Shown here one piece after another: positions 36,716 through 45,986 of a DNA stretch of 64,000 bases (the first letter of the stretch is position 1; each line of letters starts with the position of its first letter). The stretch comes from Methyloceanibacter caenitepidi (GTDB taxonomy: Bacteria; Pseudomonadota; Alphaproteobacteria; Rhizobiales; Methyloligellaceae): contig NZ_AP014648.1 in NCBI RefSeq assembly GCF_000828475.1, positions 1,054,001-1,118,000 of the forward strand, read 5' to 3'. The position numbers and the translations under genes are program-made. Under the pieces are notes generated by a model. That model made no database searches. It was not told the DNA's origin and was given only the letters and a program-made list of their open reading frames with translations.

Positions 36716-38299
36716 ATGCGTGGGCATGCTTCATTCGCGATCCTTAGACGGCTGGGGCCGTGTGCCCTCGCGCTCCCGCTCGGCCTCCTGACAGTTTCCT
36801 TGCCGCAATCTTCTCGCGCGGACGACACCGTTATTCTCGAGATACCCGATCACCCGGGCGCGGGCGCTGTCGACCTACAGGTCGAGGAGGAAGACGCCGA
36901 GCCGCCGGCGGAAGAGTTGATGATTGCCGATGCGATCAAGGTGCAATCCAACAAGCCCAGTCTTCAAAAAGGACAGCATGCGGACGATGTTGCGGCGCTC
37001 ACGGAATTCTACAGGACTCGCACCGGCCCAGCATTGTGGCTGACGACGGCTGGGTTCTCGGAGCGCGGGGCGGCTCTTCTCGAGGTCATAGGAAAGGCAG
37101 ACAACTGGGGCCTCGACCCGACGGCGTTTCCCGTGCCGCCGAAAGACTACAAACCCAGCTCGGCGGAGGATCAGGCGGCCACGGAATTGGCGATCAGCCT
37201 CGCCGCGTTGAAATACGCGCGCGCGGCCCGCGGCGGGCTAGACGATCCGAAGAACATCAACCCCATCTATGGCCATGAGCCCACGGTTCGTCCGCCGGCA
37301 GAGGTGCTCAAGGAACTTTCCACCGCTTCCGCGCCGGATGAGGTGCTGCTGGAGCTCCACCCAAAACACGAACAGTTCGTCCGGCTGCGCAAGGCGCTCG
37401 CCAACGCCAAGTCGGAGAACGAGGACCTGCTGTTGCGGCGGAATATGAACCGCTGGCGCTGGATGCCCGAGGACCTCGGCGCGACCTACGTTTGGCTGAA
37501 CATTCCCGAATTCATGGTGTACGCGGTCGAGGACGGTAAGACGGTCGAATCCGAAAAGGCCCTTGTCGGTGCAACCAGCTCGCCGACACCGGTGCTGTCG
37601 GCGGACATGACGGAGATCGTCTTCAATCCTGAACGGATCGTGCCACCCGCCGTGTTCCGCCGGGATGTGCTGCCCAAGCTGAGGGGCAGCGGCTCGTTCT
37701 TCGGCGGTACGCCCAATACGGCGGTCCTGGATCAGTACGGCATCACGGTGAAGAAGGGCGGCAGGACTGTCGACCCCAAGACGATCGATTGGAGGAAGGC
37801 TAACCTGTCGGGCCTTACCTTTGTGCAGAAGCCGGGCCGGACCAACATCATGGGGAACGTGCAGTTCCTCTTTCCGAACGACCGGAAGGTCTTCATGCGG
37901 GCCACGACGTTCGGCGGCAAGTTTGCGCGCGACACCCGCGCCGATGGCGCCAAGGAGCCCCGTGTCGACAATGCGGAAGACCTTGCTGCGCGTATCCTCG
38001 CCGCCAGCAACGGCACAAGCAGCGCGACCGTCCGCCAGCAGATCGCAAGCGGCAAGACCAGTCGGGTCAGCCTCACGAAACCGATCCCTGTGCACCTGAC
38101 TTATTTCACGGCCGTGGTCGGTGACGATGGCACGGTGAAGACGTTCGGCGACATCTACGAGCTGGACAATCTGCCGGCGGCAACTCCGGCGCCGGCCGAG
38201 GATGCATCGTCCGCTCCCGCGGCGGGAGCGCCGTCCAGTGAAGCGCCCGACACAGTGCGCAAGCCGATCAACGGCAGCCTTGCGACCACGAGCCCTTAA
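36716..38299 (+). CDS. L,D-transpeptidase (YcbB-type) homologue lacking the catalytic motif
   Basis: A 527-residue exported protein with a signal peptide (LGPCALALPLGLLTVSLPQSSRA). It has the scaffold domain and the YkuD fold of YcbB (WMPEDLGATYVWLNIPEFMVYAV, FNPERIVPP, MGNVQFLFPN). Where active enzymes read FARxxRAFSHGCIRVEDP, this one reads FARDTRADGAKEPRVDNA at residues 403-419. The catalytic SHGC is replaced and no cysteine remains in the mature protein. It cannot work by the usual cysteine mechanism. A structural, regulatory or peptidoglycan-binding role is inferred. It is not a decayed gene: length, frame and all other motifs are intact. Confidence 0.85.
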   Translation: MRGHASFAILRRLGPCALALPLGLLTVSLPQSSRADDTVILEIPDHPGAGAVDLQVEEEDAEPPAEELMIADAIKVQSNKPSLQKGQHADDVAALTEFYRTRTGPALWLTTAGFSERGAALLEVIGKADNWGLDPTAFPVPPKDYKPSSAEDQAATELAISLAALKYARAARGGLDDPKNINPIYGHEPTVRPPAEVLKELSTASAPDEVLLELHPKHEQFVRLRKALANAKSENEDLLLRRNMNRWRWMPEDLGATYVWLNIPEFMVYAVEDGKTVESEKALVGATSSPTPVLSADMTEIVFNPERIVPPAVFRRDVLPKLRGSGSFFGGTPNTAVLDQYGITVKKGGRTVDPKTIDWRKANLSGLTFVQKPGRTNIMGNVQFLFPNDRKVFMRATTFGGKFARDTRADGAKEPRVDNAEDLAARILAASNGTSSATVRQQIASGKTSRVSLTKPIPVHLTYFTAVVGDDGTVKTFGDIYELDNLPAATPAPAEDASSAPAAGAPSSEAPDTVRKPINGSLATTSP

Positions 38300-38315
38300 C
38301 GGCCACGAGCCCTCA

Positions 38316-39704
38316 TCAGCTTCTCGTCGGCGCTTCCGCGTCGGCCGTGTCCTCGCCGATGTCACGAATGGCCTCGGGGTCGAGCCACCGCATTAGCAGG
38401 AAGATCAGGAAAGAGGCGAGCAGGAGTCCTCCGGCGATGGCCGGGGCTTCCCAGTCGCCGCTCGACACGCGCGCGACGATCAACCCGAGGCAAACGAGGA
38501 ACCCCAGCGCCGGGATGATGCGCGGGATCTCGAAGCGGCCCGGCGGCTCGCCTTTGCGGCCCTTCAAGATGAAGAGCGAGCCGTTCACCACCGCGAACAC
38601 GGTAAGCAGCAGCAGCACCGTGGCGGCGGCAAGCTCGGCGATCGTGCCCATAAGCGCCAGCGGCACCAGGATCAGGAACAAGACCAGGATTGCGATATGG
38701 GGCGTCCTGCGCTGGCGGTGCACCTTGCCCAGGTGATCGGGCAGGAGGTTCTGCCGCGCCATGCCGTAGAGCAGGCGCGAGGAGGTGACGAAATTCACCA
38801 GCCCCGTGTTGGCGACGGCGAAGATGGTGATGGCCGTGAACAAGACGGGCGGAACAAACGGCGCCGCTCGCGCCATCACCTCGGTGATCGGGCCGGGCGC
38901 CGCGGCCAGTTCGTCCCAGGGCACCACGGATACAGCCGTGATCGCCACGGCGATGTAAACGAGCGCGGCGATCACCATGGCCGATATCAGCCCGAGCGGA
39001 ATAGTCGTCTCCGGCTCGCGCACCTCTTCGGCGACGTTGTACATGTCCTCGAAGCCAATAAAGGCGAAGAAGGCGAGTACGGCGCCTTGAATGACGATCA
39101 GGAACGTCAAGTCGCCATCCGCGACGGGCGGCGTTTCGAAATAGTCGACAGAGCCCCAATAGGGCAACCCCACCGCCATCAGGAGAAGAAGGCCGGCGAC
39201 GGAGACGACGGTGCACAGCACGTTCACCCACATGGCTTCCTGGATGCCGCGAAAGATAATCGCGGTCGTCGCGAACAGGTAGCACAAGGCGATGGCGGAG
39301 ACGGGCAAGCCGTGCAGGCCGAAAAGCTCGAGGAAGTTCGCGCCGAATACGCGGGATTGCGTGGCGATCGACGTCAGTCCGGAACAGACCAGCGCCAGAC
39401 CGACCATGAAGCTCAGGAGCGGAAAGCCGTACGCGCGCTGCGCCACATAGACGGCGCCGGCCGCGCGCGGATAGCGCGAACCGAGCGACGCATAGGACAA
39501 GGCCGTGAGCAGGGCGGCGATGAGGGCGACGACGAATGCGAGCCAAACGGCGTTCCCGACTTCACCAGCAGCCTTGCCGATCAGCCCGTAGATGCCCGCG
39601 CCCAACATGCTGCCGAGCCCGTAGAGCGCCATCTGAAACGGCCCGATCGACCGGTTCAGTGTCGGGCCGCTCTCTTGCTCGGGCGTATTCAGGTCATCCC
39701 CCAT
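38316..39704 (-). CDS. APC family amino-acid permease
   Basis: A 462-residue permease with about 12 membrane helices. The substrate-binding first helix is broken at GSMLGAGIYGLIG, the family feature, and helix 6 contains FFAFIGFEDMYNVAEE, typical of amino-acid/cation transporters. The C-terminus ends DTADAEAPTRS in the cytoplasm. Substrate unknown; the pattern is close to cationic-amino-acid permeases of the APC superfamily. ATG 39704 is chosen; an ATG at 39734 would add ten residues. Confidence 0.88.
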   Translation of the reverse strand: MGDDLNTPEQESGPTLNRSIGPFQMALYGLGSMLGAGIYGLIGKAAGEVGNAVWLAFVVALIAALLTALSYASLGSRYPRAAGAVYVAQRAYGFPLLSFMVGLALVCSGLTSIATQSRVFGANFLELFGLHGLPVSAIALCYLFATTAIIFRGIQEAMWVNVLCTVVSVAGLLLLMAVGLPYWGSVDYFETPPVADGDLTFLIVIQGAVLAFFAFIGFEDMYNVAEEVREPETTIPLGLISAMVIAALVYIAVAITAVSVVPWDELAAAPGPITEVMARAAPFVPPVLFTAITIFAVANTGLVNFVTSSRLLYGMARQNLLPDHLGKVHRQRRTPHIAILVLFLILVPLALMGTIAELAAATVLLLLTVFAVVNGSLFILKGRKGEPPGRFEIPRIIPALGFLVCLGLIVARVSSGDWEAPAIAGGLLLASFLIFLLMRWLDPEAIRDIGEDTADAEAPTRS

Positions 39705-39828
39705 AGTCCGTTCAGTACCATGGGCTCGCTGCATCGCCTATGACGGCGTATGCCTGCCCCAGTCGCGGGCCGCACGTCGCGAGCTTGCTTGGCCCGGACG
39801 ACCATGCGTACGCGTGCCCGCTGTCCGG

Positions 39829-40590
39829 CTAGCTCTTCAGGCGGTAGCCGGTTTTGAATACCCACCAAACTGCGGCGAGGCACAAGGCGAGGAACAGACC
39901 GATCATGGCAAGGCTCACTTCCACGCCGACATCGGCAGTGCTGTAGAAGCTCCAGCGGAATGCGCTGACAAGATAGACAACCGGGTTGAGCAGCGAGATT
40001 TTCTGCCAGAGCGGCGGCAGCACCTCGAGCGAGTAAAAAGTCCCGCCGAGAAACGTCAGGGGCGTGATGACGAGGAGAGGGACGAGCTGAAGCTGCTCGA
40101 AGCCTTCGGCCCAGAGCCCGATCACGAAGCCCAAGAGGCTGAAAGTGATGGCGGTCAGCACGAGGAAGAACACCATCCACGCGGGATGATCGATCCTGAT
40201 GTCAACGAACAGGGTCGCAGTCGCGAGGATAATAAGGCCGAGAACGATCGACTTCGTCGCGGCCGCTCCCACATACCCGGCGACAACCTCGACAGGGGAC
40301 AAGGGCGCTGACAGCTGCTCGTAGATCGTCCCCGTGAAGCGCGGGAAATAGATGCCGAAGGATGCGTTCGCCACGCTCTGGGTCAAGAGGTTCAGCATGA
40401 TCAGGCCCGGCACGATGAATGCGCCGTAGGGTACGCCGTCGATCTCGCTGATGCGGCTGCCGATTGCCGCGCCGAACACCACGAAGTAGAGCGAGGTGGC
40501 GATAACGGGCGACACAAGACTCTGCAGCAGCGTGCGAACCCAGCGCGCCATTTCGAATTTGTATATCGCGACGATGGCGGGAAGGTTCAT
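39829..40590 (-). CDS. ABC-2 type transporter permease
   Basis: A 253-residue membrane protein of six helices, of the DrrB/NodJ-like ABC-2 family. It contains the loop [30 protein letters not shown], a hallmark of the group, and the central [30 protein letters not shown] segment. It partners with the ATPase upstream, whose stop overlaps its start by four bases (ATGA). Together they form an exporter of unknown cargo. Confidence 0.92.
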   Translation of the reverse strand: MNLPAIVAIYKFEMARWVRTLLQSLVSPVIATSLYFVVFGAAIGSRISEIDGVPYGAFIVPGLIMLNLLTQSVANASFGIYFPRFTGTIYEQLSAPLSPVEVVAGYVGAAATKSIVLGLIILATATLFVDIRIDHPAWMVFFLVLTAITFSLLGFVIGLWAEGFEQLQLVPLLVITPLTFLGGTFYSLEVLPPLWQKISLLNPVVYLVSAFRWSFYSTADVGVEVSLAMIGLFLALCLAAVWWVFKTGYRLKS

Positions 40591-41513
40591 TGGTCGCGCC
40601 TCACTAGGTCGACGAAGATTTCCTCGAGCGAGCTCTGCGACGTGTCGAGATCCTTGAAGCGAATTCCGGCCTCCGCCAGATCCGTCAGAAGATGGGTAAT
40701 ACCCGTGCGCTCGCCCTGACTGTCATAGGTGTAGATCAGTTCCTGCCCGTCCTTCGCGAGCACAAGCTGATGCTGCTTCAGCGCGGCAGGCACCGTGTCG
40801 ATCGCATCGTGAAGCTGAAGGGTCAGCTGCTTCTGGCCGAGCTTCTGCATCAGCTCGTGTTTGTTCTCGACGAGGATGAGCTCGCCCTTGTTGATCACCC
40901 CGATCCTGTCAGCCATGTCCTCGGCCTCTTGGATGTAATGAGTGGTCAGGATGATGGTCACGCCCGAGTCCCGGAGGTGCCTGACGAGGCCCCACATCTC
41001 GTTGCGCAGTTCCACGTCGACACCGGCTGTCGGCTCGTCGAGGAACAGGATTTGCGGCTCGTGAGAAAGCGCCTTGGCGATCAAGACACGGCGCTTCATG
41101 CCGCCCGACAACGTGATGAGCTTCGAATCCTTTTTGTCCCAGAGAGCAAGATCTTTGAGGACCTTCTCGATATGAGCAGGATCCGGCCATTTTCCGAACA
41201 GGCCGCGACTATGGGACACGGTGGCCCAGACGGTTTCGAACATGTCGGCGGTGAGTTCCTGCGGAACCAGACCGATCATGGACCGCGTCGCCCGATAGTC
41301 CGTGATGATGTCGTGTCCGCCCACCGTGACCGTGCCCGCGCTCGGGGTCACGATGCCGCAGATGATGCTGATGAGTGTGGTCTTGCCGGCTCCGTTCGGT
41401 CCGAGCAGCGCGAAGATCTCGCCCTTCTCGATCTCGAGGTCGATGTTCTTGAGCGCGTGAAAACCCGACTTGTAGGTTTTCGACAGGCCTTGAATAGAAA
41501 TGATCTGCGACAT
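40587..41513 (-). CDS. ABC transporter ATP-binding protein
   Basis: A 308-residue ATPase with Walker [11 protein letters not shown], signature [15 protein letters not shown], Walker [13 protein letters not shown] and the switch His in [12 protein letters not shown]-terminal extension of about 90 residues, as in DrrA-like exporters, would contact the permease or regulate it. ATG 41513 is chosen: the 40 residues upstream are not family-like. Its 3' end overlaps the permease by four bases. Confidence 0.94.
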   Translation of the reverse strand: MSQIISIQGLSKTYKSGFHALKNIDLEIEKGEIFALLGPNGAGKTTLISIICGIVTPSAGTVTVGGHDIITDYRATRSMIGLVPQELTADMFETVWATVSHSRGLFGKWPDPAHIEKVLKDLALWDKKDSKLITLSGGMKRRVLIAKALSHEPQILFLDEPTAGVDVELRNEMWGLVRHLRDSGVTIILTTHYIQEAEDMADRIGVINKGELILVENKHELMQKLGQKQLTLQLHDAIDTVPAALKQHQLVLAKDGQELIYTYDSQGERTGITHLLTDLAEAGIRFKDLDTSQSSLEEIFVDLVRRDQ

Positions 41514-41598
41514 GGTTGGCGGCAGGCGTGCGTTGAGGGTGGGGACATGCAGAGCAAGGCCGCATGGTGGGGTGTCTAGGGCTGGGTTCTGGGCCGAC

Positions 41599-42003
41599 TC
41601 ACCCGGAATCGGTCTCCAACCTATAGTGCTCAATAACGCTCGGCTGAATCACATTTGCATGAAGTGCCAAGAGGATGAGTCTTGCGTCGGAACTCGTATC
41701 ATCGTCGAGCGCCAGGTCAATCCGCTTCTCGACGGACTGGGTGAGATGGATTCCATTGGCGGTGGCAAACGGCTCTGCTCCCACCATGCAATAAGCGAGG
41801 AGTTCCGCAGCCGCCTTGCTGTCGTTGTCCAGCAGGGTCGCGCCATCTGTCTTCGCCATTAGGATTCGCAGTGCGGCAAGTTTGACCGCTTCTGGCACGA
41901 GCTTTGGATGCAGGTCGAGTGCGCGCAAATCCGCGTCGAATGTGCGCAACGCCGGCGAGCGGCCAAAAAGGCCCATGAAGCCGATCGAGAGAGGCGGAAT
42001 CAT
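41599..42003 (-). CDS. Conserved hypothetical protein
   Basis: A 134-residue soluble protein that I do not recognise by domain. It is mostly helical, with [17 protein letters not shown] and [13 protein letters not shown], and no motif or signal peptide. Its ATG (42003) overlaps the stop codon of the sugar dehydrogenase in ATGA, so the two are translationally coupled. Its role is presumably linked to that enzyme or is incidental. An internal ATG at 41976 is an alternative start. Confidence 0.7.
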   Translation of the reverse strand: MIPPLSIGFMGLFGRSPALRTFDADLRALDLHPKLVPEAVKLAALRILMAKTDGATLLDNDSKAAAELLAYCMVGAEPFATANGIHLTQSVEKRIDLALDDDTSSDARLILLALHANVIQPSVIEHYRLETDSG

Positions 42004-43181
42004 TGATTCTCTGCCGTGAGGCGCAGAATCTTCCCGTTGTCTTCGTCAGTCAGGGCGTAAACGGCACCGTCGGGCCCTTGCACCACGTTGCGAATGCGGA
42101 CGCCAAGCGGGATGCGCTCCTCGCCGGTGACCTTGTCGTCGTCAATGCTCAGCCGGACGATGCTCTCTGAGGACAGCCCGCCAACGAGCAGATCGCCGGC
42201 CCAGGCAGGGATGGCCTCGGAAGTCCAACCGGGAATCGGCTCGGCCGTGTAGAACGTCGCGCCCGACGGAGAGATCACGGGCGTCCACTGTCTGACGGCG
42301 TCGGCGAATTCGGGCCGCGTCGGCGGATTGGGAATGTCCTTGCCGTCATAATGCGTGCCCCAACTGACCAGTGGCCAGCCGTAGTTCTCTCCCGGCGCCG
42401 GACGGTTGAGTTCGTCGCCGCCTTTCGGACCGAACTCCAGTGTCCAAAGCTTGCCCGTCTGAGGGTCGATCGAGGCGCTCTCGACATTCCGGTGGCCGAG
42501 CGACCAGATCTCGGGCTGCGCGTCCTTCTGCCCGATGAAGGGATTGTCCTGCGGCACCGACCCGTCCGGATTGATCCGCACGACCTTTCCGAGGTGGCTG
42601 GAAAGATCCTGCGCAGGTTCGAACTTGAAGCGGTCGCCGAGCGTGACGAAGAGGGTGCCGTCTGGGGCGAAGGCGAGCCGTCCGCCGAAATGATTGGGCC
42701 CCTTCACCTTTGGCGTCTGCTGAAAGATCACCTTGAGGTCCGTCAGCCCGCCGTCCTCGAGCCGGCCCCGGGCAACGGCGGTGCCGACCCCGTCGTCTCC
42801 GGCTTCCGCATAGGACAGATAAATCAGCTTGTTGGTTATGAACGTGGGGTCGAGCGCCACGTCGAGCAGACCGCCCTGGCCCTGGGCCACGACCTCGGGC
42901 ACGCCGGAAAGGGGATCGGACAAGGAGCCGTCCGCACCGACCAAACGCAGCGTTCCCGGCCGTTCCGTCACCAGCATGCGGCCGTCCGGCAAGAACACCA
43001 TGCCCCAGGGGTGTTTCAACCCCTCCGCCACCGTCTCCACCCTGACCGGGCCGGCTTCAGTCTCGATTGTTTGCGGAATGGCAGCGGCAGGCCCCAAGGC
43101 GAGAGCCAGAGCGGCGACCATCCCGGCAAGAGCGTATTGCGTAGCAATTTTGCGGAGGTCGGCGAGGCGAGTCGGTGTCAT
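42000..43181 (-). CDS. PQQ-dependent sugar dehydrogenase (soluble aldose dehydrogenase type)
   Basis: A 393-residue periplasmic six-bladed beta-propeller. A signal peptide (TQYALAGMVAALALALGPAAA) precedes VETVAEGLKHPWGMVFLPDG, the family opening. Further motifs are YLSYAEAGDDGVGTAVARGRL, RVVRINPDGSVPQDNPF-like GKVVRINPDG, and GHRNVESASIDPQTGKLWTLEFGPKGGDELN. Family members oxidise aldoses or related alcohols using pyrroloquinoline quinone. No pqq biosynthesis genes are in the window. The true substrate is not known. Confidence 0.92.
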   Translation of the reverse strand: MTPTRLADLRKIATQYALAGMVAALALALGPAAAIPQTIETEAGPVRVETVAEGLKHPWGMVFLPDGRMLVTERPGTLRLVGADGSLSDPLSGVPEVVAQGQGGLLDVALDPTFITNKLIYLSYAEAGDDGVGTAVARGRLEDGGLTDLKVIFQQTPKVKGPNHFGGRLAFAPDGTLFVTLGDRFKFEPAQDLSSHLGKVVRINPDGSVPQDNPFIGQKDAQPEIWSLGHRNVESASIDPQTGKLWTLEFGPKGGDELNRPAPGENYGWPLVSWGTHYDGKDIPNPPTRPEFADAVRQWTPVISPSGATFYTAEPIPGWTSEAIPAWAGDLLVGGLSSESIVRLSIDDDKVTGEERIPLGVRIRNVVQGPDGAVYALTDEDNGKILRLTAENQ

Positions 43182-43278
43182 CGGTGGCCAATACTCCGAA
43201 AGGGTCGCGGGGACGTCTCGCCTGCAATGTCGCTTTTCCGGCTGCCCCGTTCAAGGGGCCCAGGGTGCGGCCTCACGG

Positions 43279-44304
43279 CTAGCCCCGTCCCGCGCTCACG
43301 CGCAGCCCAGGGGCGGGACGCTCGAGGACGACTTCCCGGCGGAAGCGGTAAAGCCTGGCCGGACGCCCGCCGGTCTCGGTCGAGACATTGCCGGTCGGCT
43401 CGACAAGCCCGCCCTTTTCGACGAGGCGCCGGAAATTCTGCTTGTGCAGCAGCCTGCCGGAAATCGACTCTACCGTCTTTTGCAGGTCGTAGAGGGTAAA
43501 CTCCGGCGGGAGCAGTTCGAACACCACGGGCCGGTATTTCAGCTTGCCGCGCACGCGGCCCATGGCGGTCGCGAGAATGCGTCGGTGGTCGAGCGCCATG
43601 GGGCGGCCAAGCTCGGGCAGATCGCCCCAGCGGTTCGCCGCCGAGCGGCCGTCGCGCCGGGCTTCTTCCACGAGACCCGCTTCGTACAGCAGCTCGTAGC
43701 GTTCCAGGACTTTTTCCTCGTCCCAGCCGCCGCCGATGCCGAAACCGATCTTGAGGCGCTCGGGACGCCGCAAGGGCCGGACTGGCTCGCCGGGAGAAGG
43801 CGGGCGTTCGGCCCAGGCCTTCAGGCGCGGTTCGATCTCTTCGGTGAGGATCTGCGGCTTGCCGTCGCGCCAATCCTCCCACGGGAAATAGGTGTACCAG
43901 GGGGACCAGTGGGCGCCGCGCATCTCCGCGGGCGTGCCGCGGGTCAGGGCGAGATACCCGACCGACAGCGTATGGGCGCCGCCAGGCTCCGCATGCCGTC
44001 CCCGGTCGCCGAAAGTGTAGAGCTGTTCGACGTATCCGAGTTCGATGCCCGTCTGCCGCTCCACCCATTCGCGCAGGCCGATCTCGAGCGTGCGATGGGC
44101 GCGCGGCGCGAAAGGACCGAAGGGAAGGGCGTCCCGGCAATCCTCGCCCGCGATGCCGGGCCGCACGACCAAAATGTGCGGCTGCTGGTCCTGGACCATG
44201 ACGATCGCCGCGTTGAGGCCGAGTTCGATCTGTGGATTGTTCGCGGACGGGTCGCCGTCCGAGTAGGTCTCGGCAGCCGCGTTCTGGCGCCGACCGCTCG
44301 CCAT
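43279..44304 (-). CDS. nadQ: NadQ-type NAD biosynthesis regulator (Nudix-like domain plus winged helix)
   Basis: A 341-residue regulator of the NrtR relatives. Residues about 28-150 form a Nudix-like fold with a degenerate box: LPFGPFAPRAHRTLEIGL and REWVERQTGIEL replace the catalytic RExxEExG, so it should sense rather than hydrolyse. Near the C-terminus, LPPEFTLYDLQKTVESISG and NFRRLVEKGGLVEP match the winged-helix end of NrtR/NadQ. NadQ is known to repress nadABC in alphaproteobacteria, and operator-like dyads are present upstream of nadA at 36436 and 36517. It starts three bases after the phosphatase gene stop, so they share an operon. Confidence 0.82.
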   Translation of the reverse strand: MASGRRQNAAAETYSDGDPSANNPQIELGLNAAIVMVQDQQPHILVVRPGIAGEDCRDALPFGPFAPRAHRTLEIGLREWVERQTGIELGYVEQLYTFGDRGRHAEPGGAHTLSVGYLALTRGTPAEMRGAHWSPWYTYFPWEDWRDGKPQILTEEIEPRLKAWAERPPSPGEPVRPLRRPERLKIGFGIGGGWDEEKVLERYELLYEAGLVEEARRDGRSAANRWGDLPELGRPMALDHRRILATAMGRVRGKLKYRPVVFELLPPEFTLYDLQKTVESISGRLLHKQNFRRLVEKGGLVEPTGNVSTETGGRPARLYRFRREVVLERPAPGLRVSAGRG

Positions 44305-44307
44305 GGG

Positions 44308-44883
44308 CTAGGCCGCGTGTTTGGCGGGAAGCGAGAACACTTTGCCTTCTTCGGCCAGCAGGCCGCGCCCGATGAGTTCGACGGCGGCGTTCATGCGGCC
44401 GCCGCGGCCAAGGACCTCGTCCGCGATGGCGACGATCCGCCGGTTGGGATAGGCGGTGGGGGAGGCGCGGCGGAGGGCGCGTGCCAGGGAATGCTCGTCC
44501 GCGTGCGGATTGAGAGCGCAAAGAACGACGAATGCCCCGGCGGTTGAGCGGCTGATGCCGGCCCAGCAGTGAATCAGCATCGGCGCCTTCTGATCCCAGT
44601 CGGCGGCGAACTCGATGAGCTTGGCGACATGGTCCGCGCTCGGCACCACCAGGCCGTCGCGCGGTTCGGCGATATCGTTCATGGCCAGGCGCAAATGCCG
44701 CTCCTGGCCAATGGTTTCGGGCGTGTCGATCAGGGTCTCCCCGTTGATCAGCGTCACCAGGTGGCTCACGCGCGCCGTCGAGACGGTGGCCTGAACGTGG
44801 CTCAAGGGGCACACAAGGACGGTATCCGGGGACATTGTCTCCGGCTCCGCCAGGTGACCACTATCGAACGTCAGAGTATCCAT
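44308..44883 (-). CDS. Cys-based phosphatase (tyrosine/dual-specificity type)
   Basis: A 191-residue protein with the CX5R active-site motif HCWAGISRS, giving the nucleophilic Cys and the phosphate-binding loop. The general acid is probably in the NDIAEPRDG loop. Starts VLVCPLSHVQ once past a 20-residue lead. The 44883 ATG has AGGGAGG close before it; a start at 44835 is also possible. It lies directly upstream of nadQ, and HD hydrolase 44927 is further upstream. Substrate unknown. Confidence 0.85.
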   Translation of the reverse strand: MDTLTFDSGHLAEPETMSPDTVLVCPLSHVQATVSTARVSHLVTLINGETLIDTPETIGQERHLRLAMNDIAEPRDGLVVPSADHVAKLIEFAADWDQKAPMLIHCWAGISRSTAGAFVVLCALNPHADEHSLARALRRASPTAYPNRRIVAIADEVLGRGGRMNAAVELIGRGLLAEEGKVFSLPAKHAA

Positions 44884-44926
44884 GAGCCTCCCTAATGTAG
44901 CGAATCGCCTGCCGTCTGTACGCTAT

Positions 44927-45541
44927 TCATCTGGCAAGCTCGTGAAACCGTTTCAAGAACCTCTCCTCGCCTTCTGACGCCGGAACCGGGCGTAACCCGG
45001 TCAGAGTCGTGACAAGACGGGGGCTTAGCCCCTTTGGCTGGCCGAAAAATTTCCGGGCTTCGTCCTGCGAGAAGCCGGCAAGACCCACGGCCTCGTAATA
45101 GGCGGCGATCTTATCGGCGCGCTTGATGAGCTGACTGGCGTCATCGGGCAGCTCGGTCGGAAGCCCGAAACGGACATGAATGGCCGCGAGAAGCCGCGAT
45201 TCGAAGGTGCGGTAGTCGAGCGACAAGGCGGCCTTGAAGGGGCTGATCAGGTCGCCGATGACATATTCGGGTGCATCGTGAAGAAGCGCGGCGAGCTGGT
45301 GCGCGGCAGCTTCGGACGGTGACAGGTCCCGCACGATCGCCTCCACCAGCAGGCTGTGCTCGGCAACAGAGAACGTGTGGTCGCCCCGCGTCTGTCCGTT
45401 CCAGCGCGCGACGCGCGCGAGCCCATGCGCGATGTCCTCGATCTCGATGTCGAGCGGGGAGGGATCGAGAAGATCAAGCCGCCGTCCGCTGAGCATGCGT
45501 TGCCAAGCGCGCGGCAAGGGAGTGTTGGATGCGGCGTTCAA
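44927..45541 (-). CDS. HD-domain hydrolase (YfbR-like), TTG start
   Basis: A 204-residue metal-dependent HD phosphohydrolase. The metal ligands are in TFSVAEHSLL and LLHDAPEYVIGDL (the HD pair). The YfbR-type members act on deoxynucleoside monophosphates, which would fit here. No ATG or GTG exists upstream before an in-frame stop, so TTG 45541 (GAAGAG seven bases upstream) is the best start. It is the first gene of a likely HD-phosphatase-nadQ operon, with a 43-bp gap to the phosphatase. Confidence 0.82.
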   Translation of the reverse strand: MNAASNTPLPRAWQRMLSGRRLDLLDPSPLDIEIEDIAHGLARVARWNGQTRGDHTFSVAEHSLLVEAIVRDLSPSEAAAHQLAALLHDAPEYVIGDLISPFKAALSLDYRTFESRLLAAIHVRFGLPTELPDDASQLIKRADKIAAYYEAVGLAGFSQDEARKFFGQPKGLSPRLVTTLTGLRPVPASEGEERFLKRFHELAR

Positions 45542-45734
45542 TGCGCTCTCTTCATTGTTCGGCGCGAGACTGATCGCAACCTAGCGGACAAGTCAAACAG
45601 GTCCTGCCGAACGTTCGCCGCTATCGGAAGAGGGCCGGCCAAAAAAGACATGGACGATGCAACGCATGGATGCCAATCATAACGGTCTCGCGAAAACTTA
45701 GAGGAACGACCAAGCACGATTGGGAGAACGCGAC

Positions 45735-45974
45735 ATGGCGAAGTTGCCGAGATTCTCGCTCAGCTATAACGACAAGAATAAGAAGTGGGAGCTGAAGCGT
45801 GAGGGTTCTGGAGAAGTCGTAAAACGATTCAAGACCAAGGCCGACGCGACGAAGGGCGGCGTGTTGGAGCGGGCTGTCAAGAAGATGGGCTCGGTACGGA
45901 TCAGAAAGCGCGACGGCAAGATTCAAGAAGAGCGTACCTATCCGCGCAGCATGGACCCGCGCGGACGCGGTTAG
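45735..45974 (+). CDS. DUF2188 domain protein
   Basis: A 79-residue basic protein that fits DUF2188, with SYNDKNKKWELKREGSGEVVKRFKTKADA and the closing GKIQEERTYPRS. Members are small, widespread and of unknown function, often in stress-related or accessory contexts. High Lys/Arg content might allow nucleic-acid binding, but this is not shown. GGGAGA precedes the ATG. It is alone between the HD hydrolase and tag. Confidence 0.85.
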   Translation: MAKLPRFSLSYNDKNKKWELKREGSGEVVKRFKTKADATKGGVLERAVKKMGSVRIRKRDGKIQEERTYPRSMDPRGRG

Positions 45975-45986
45975 TCCTCCGGAAGA

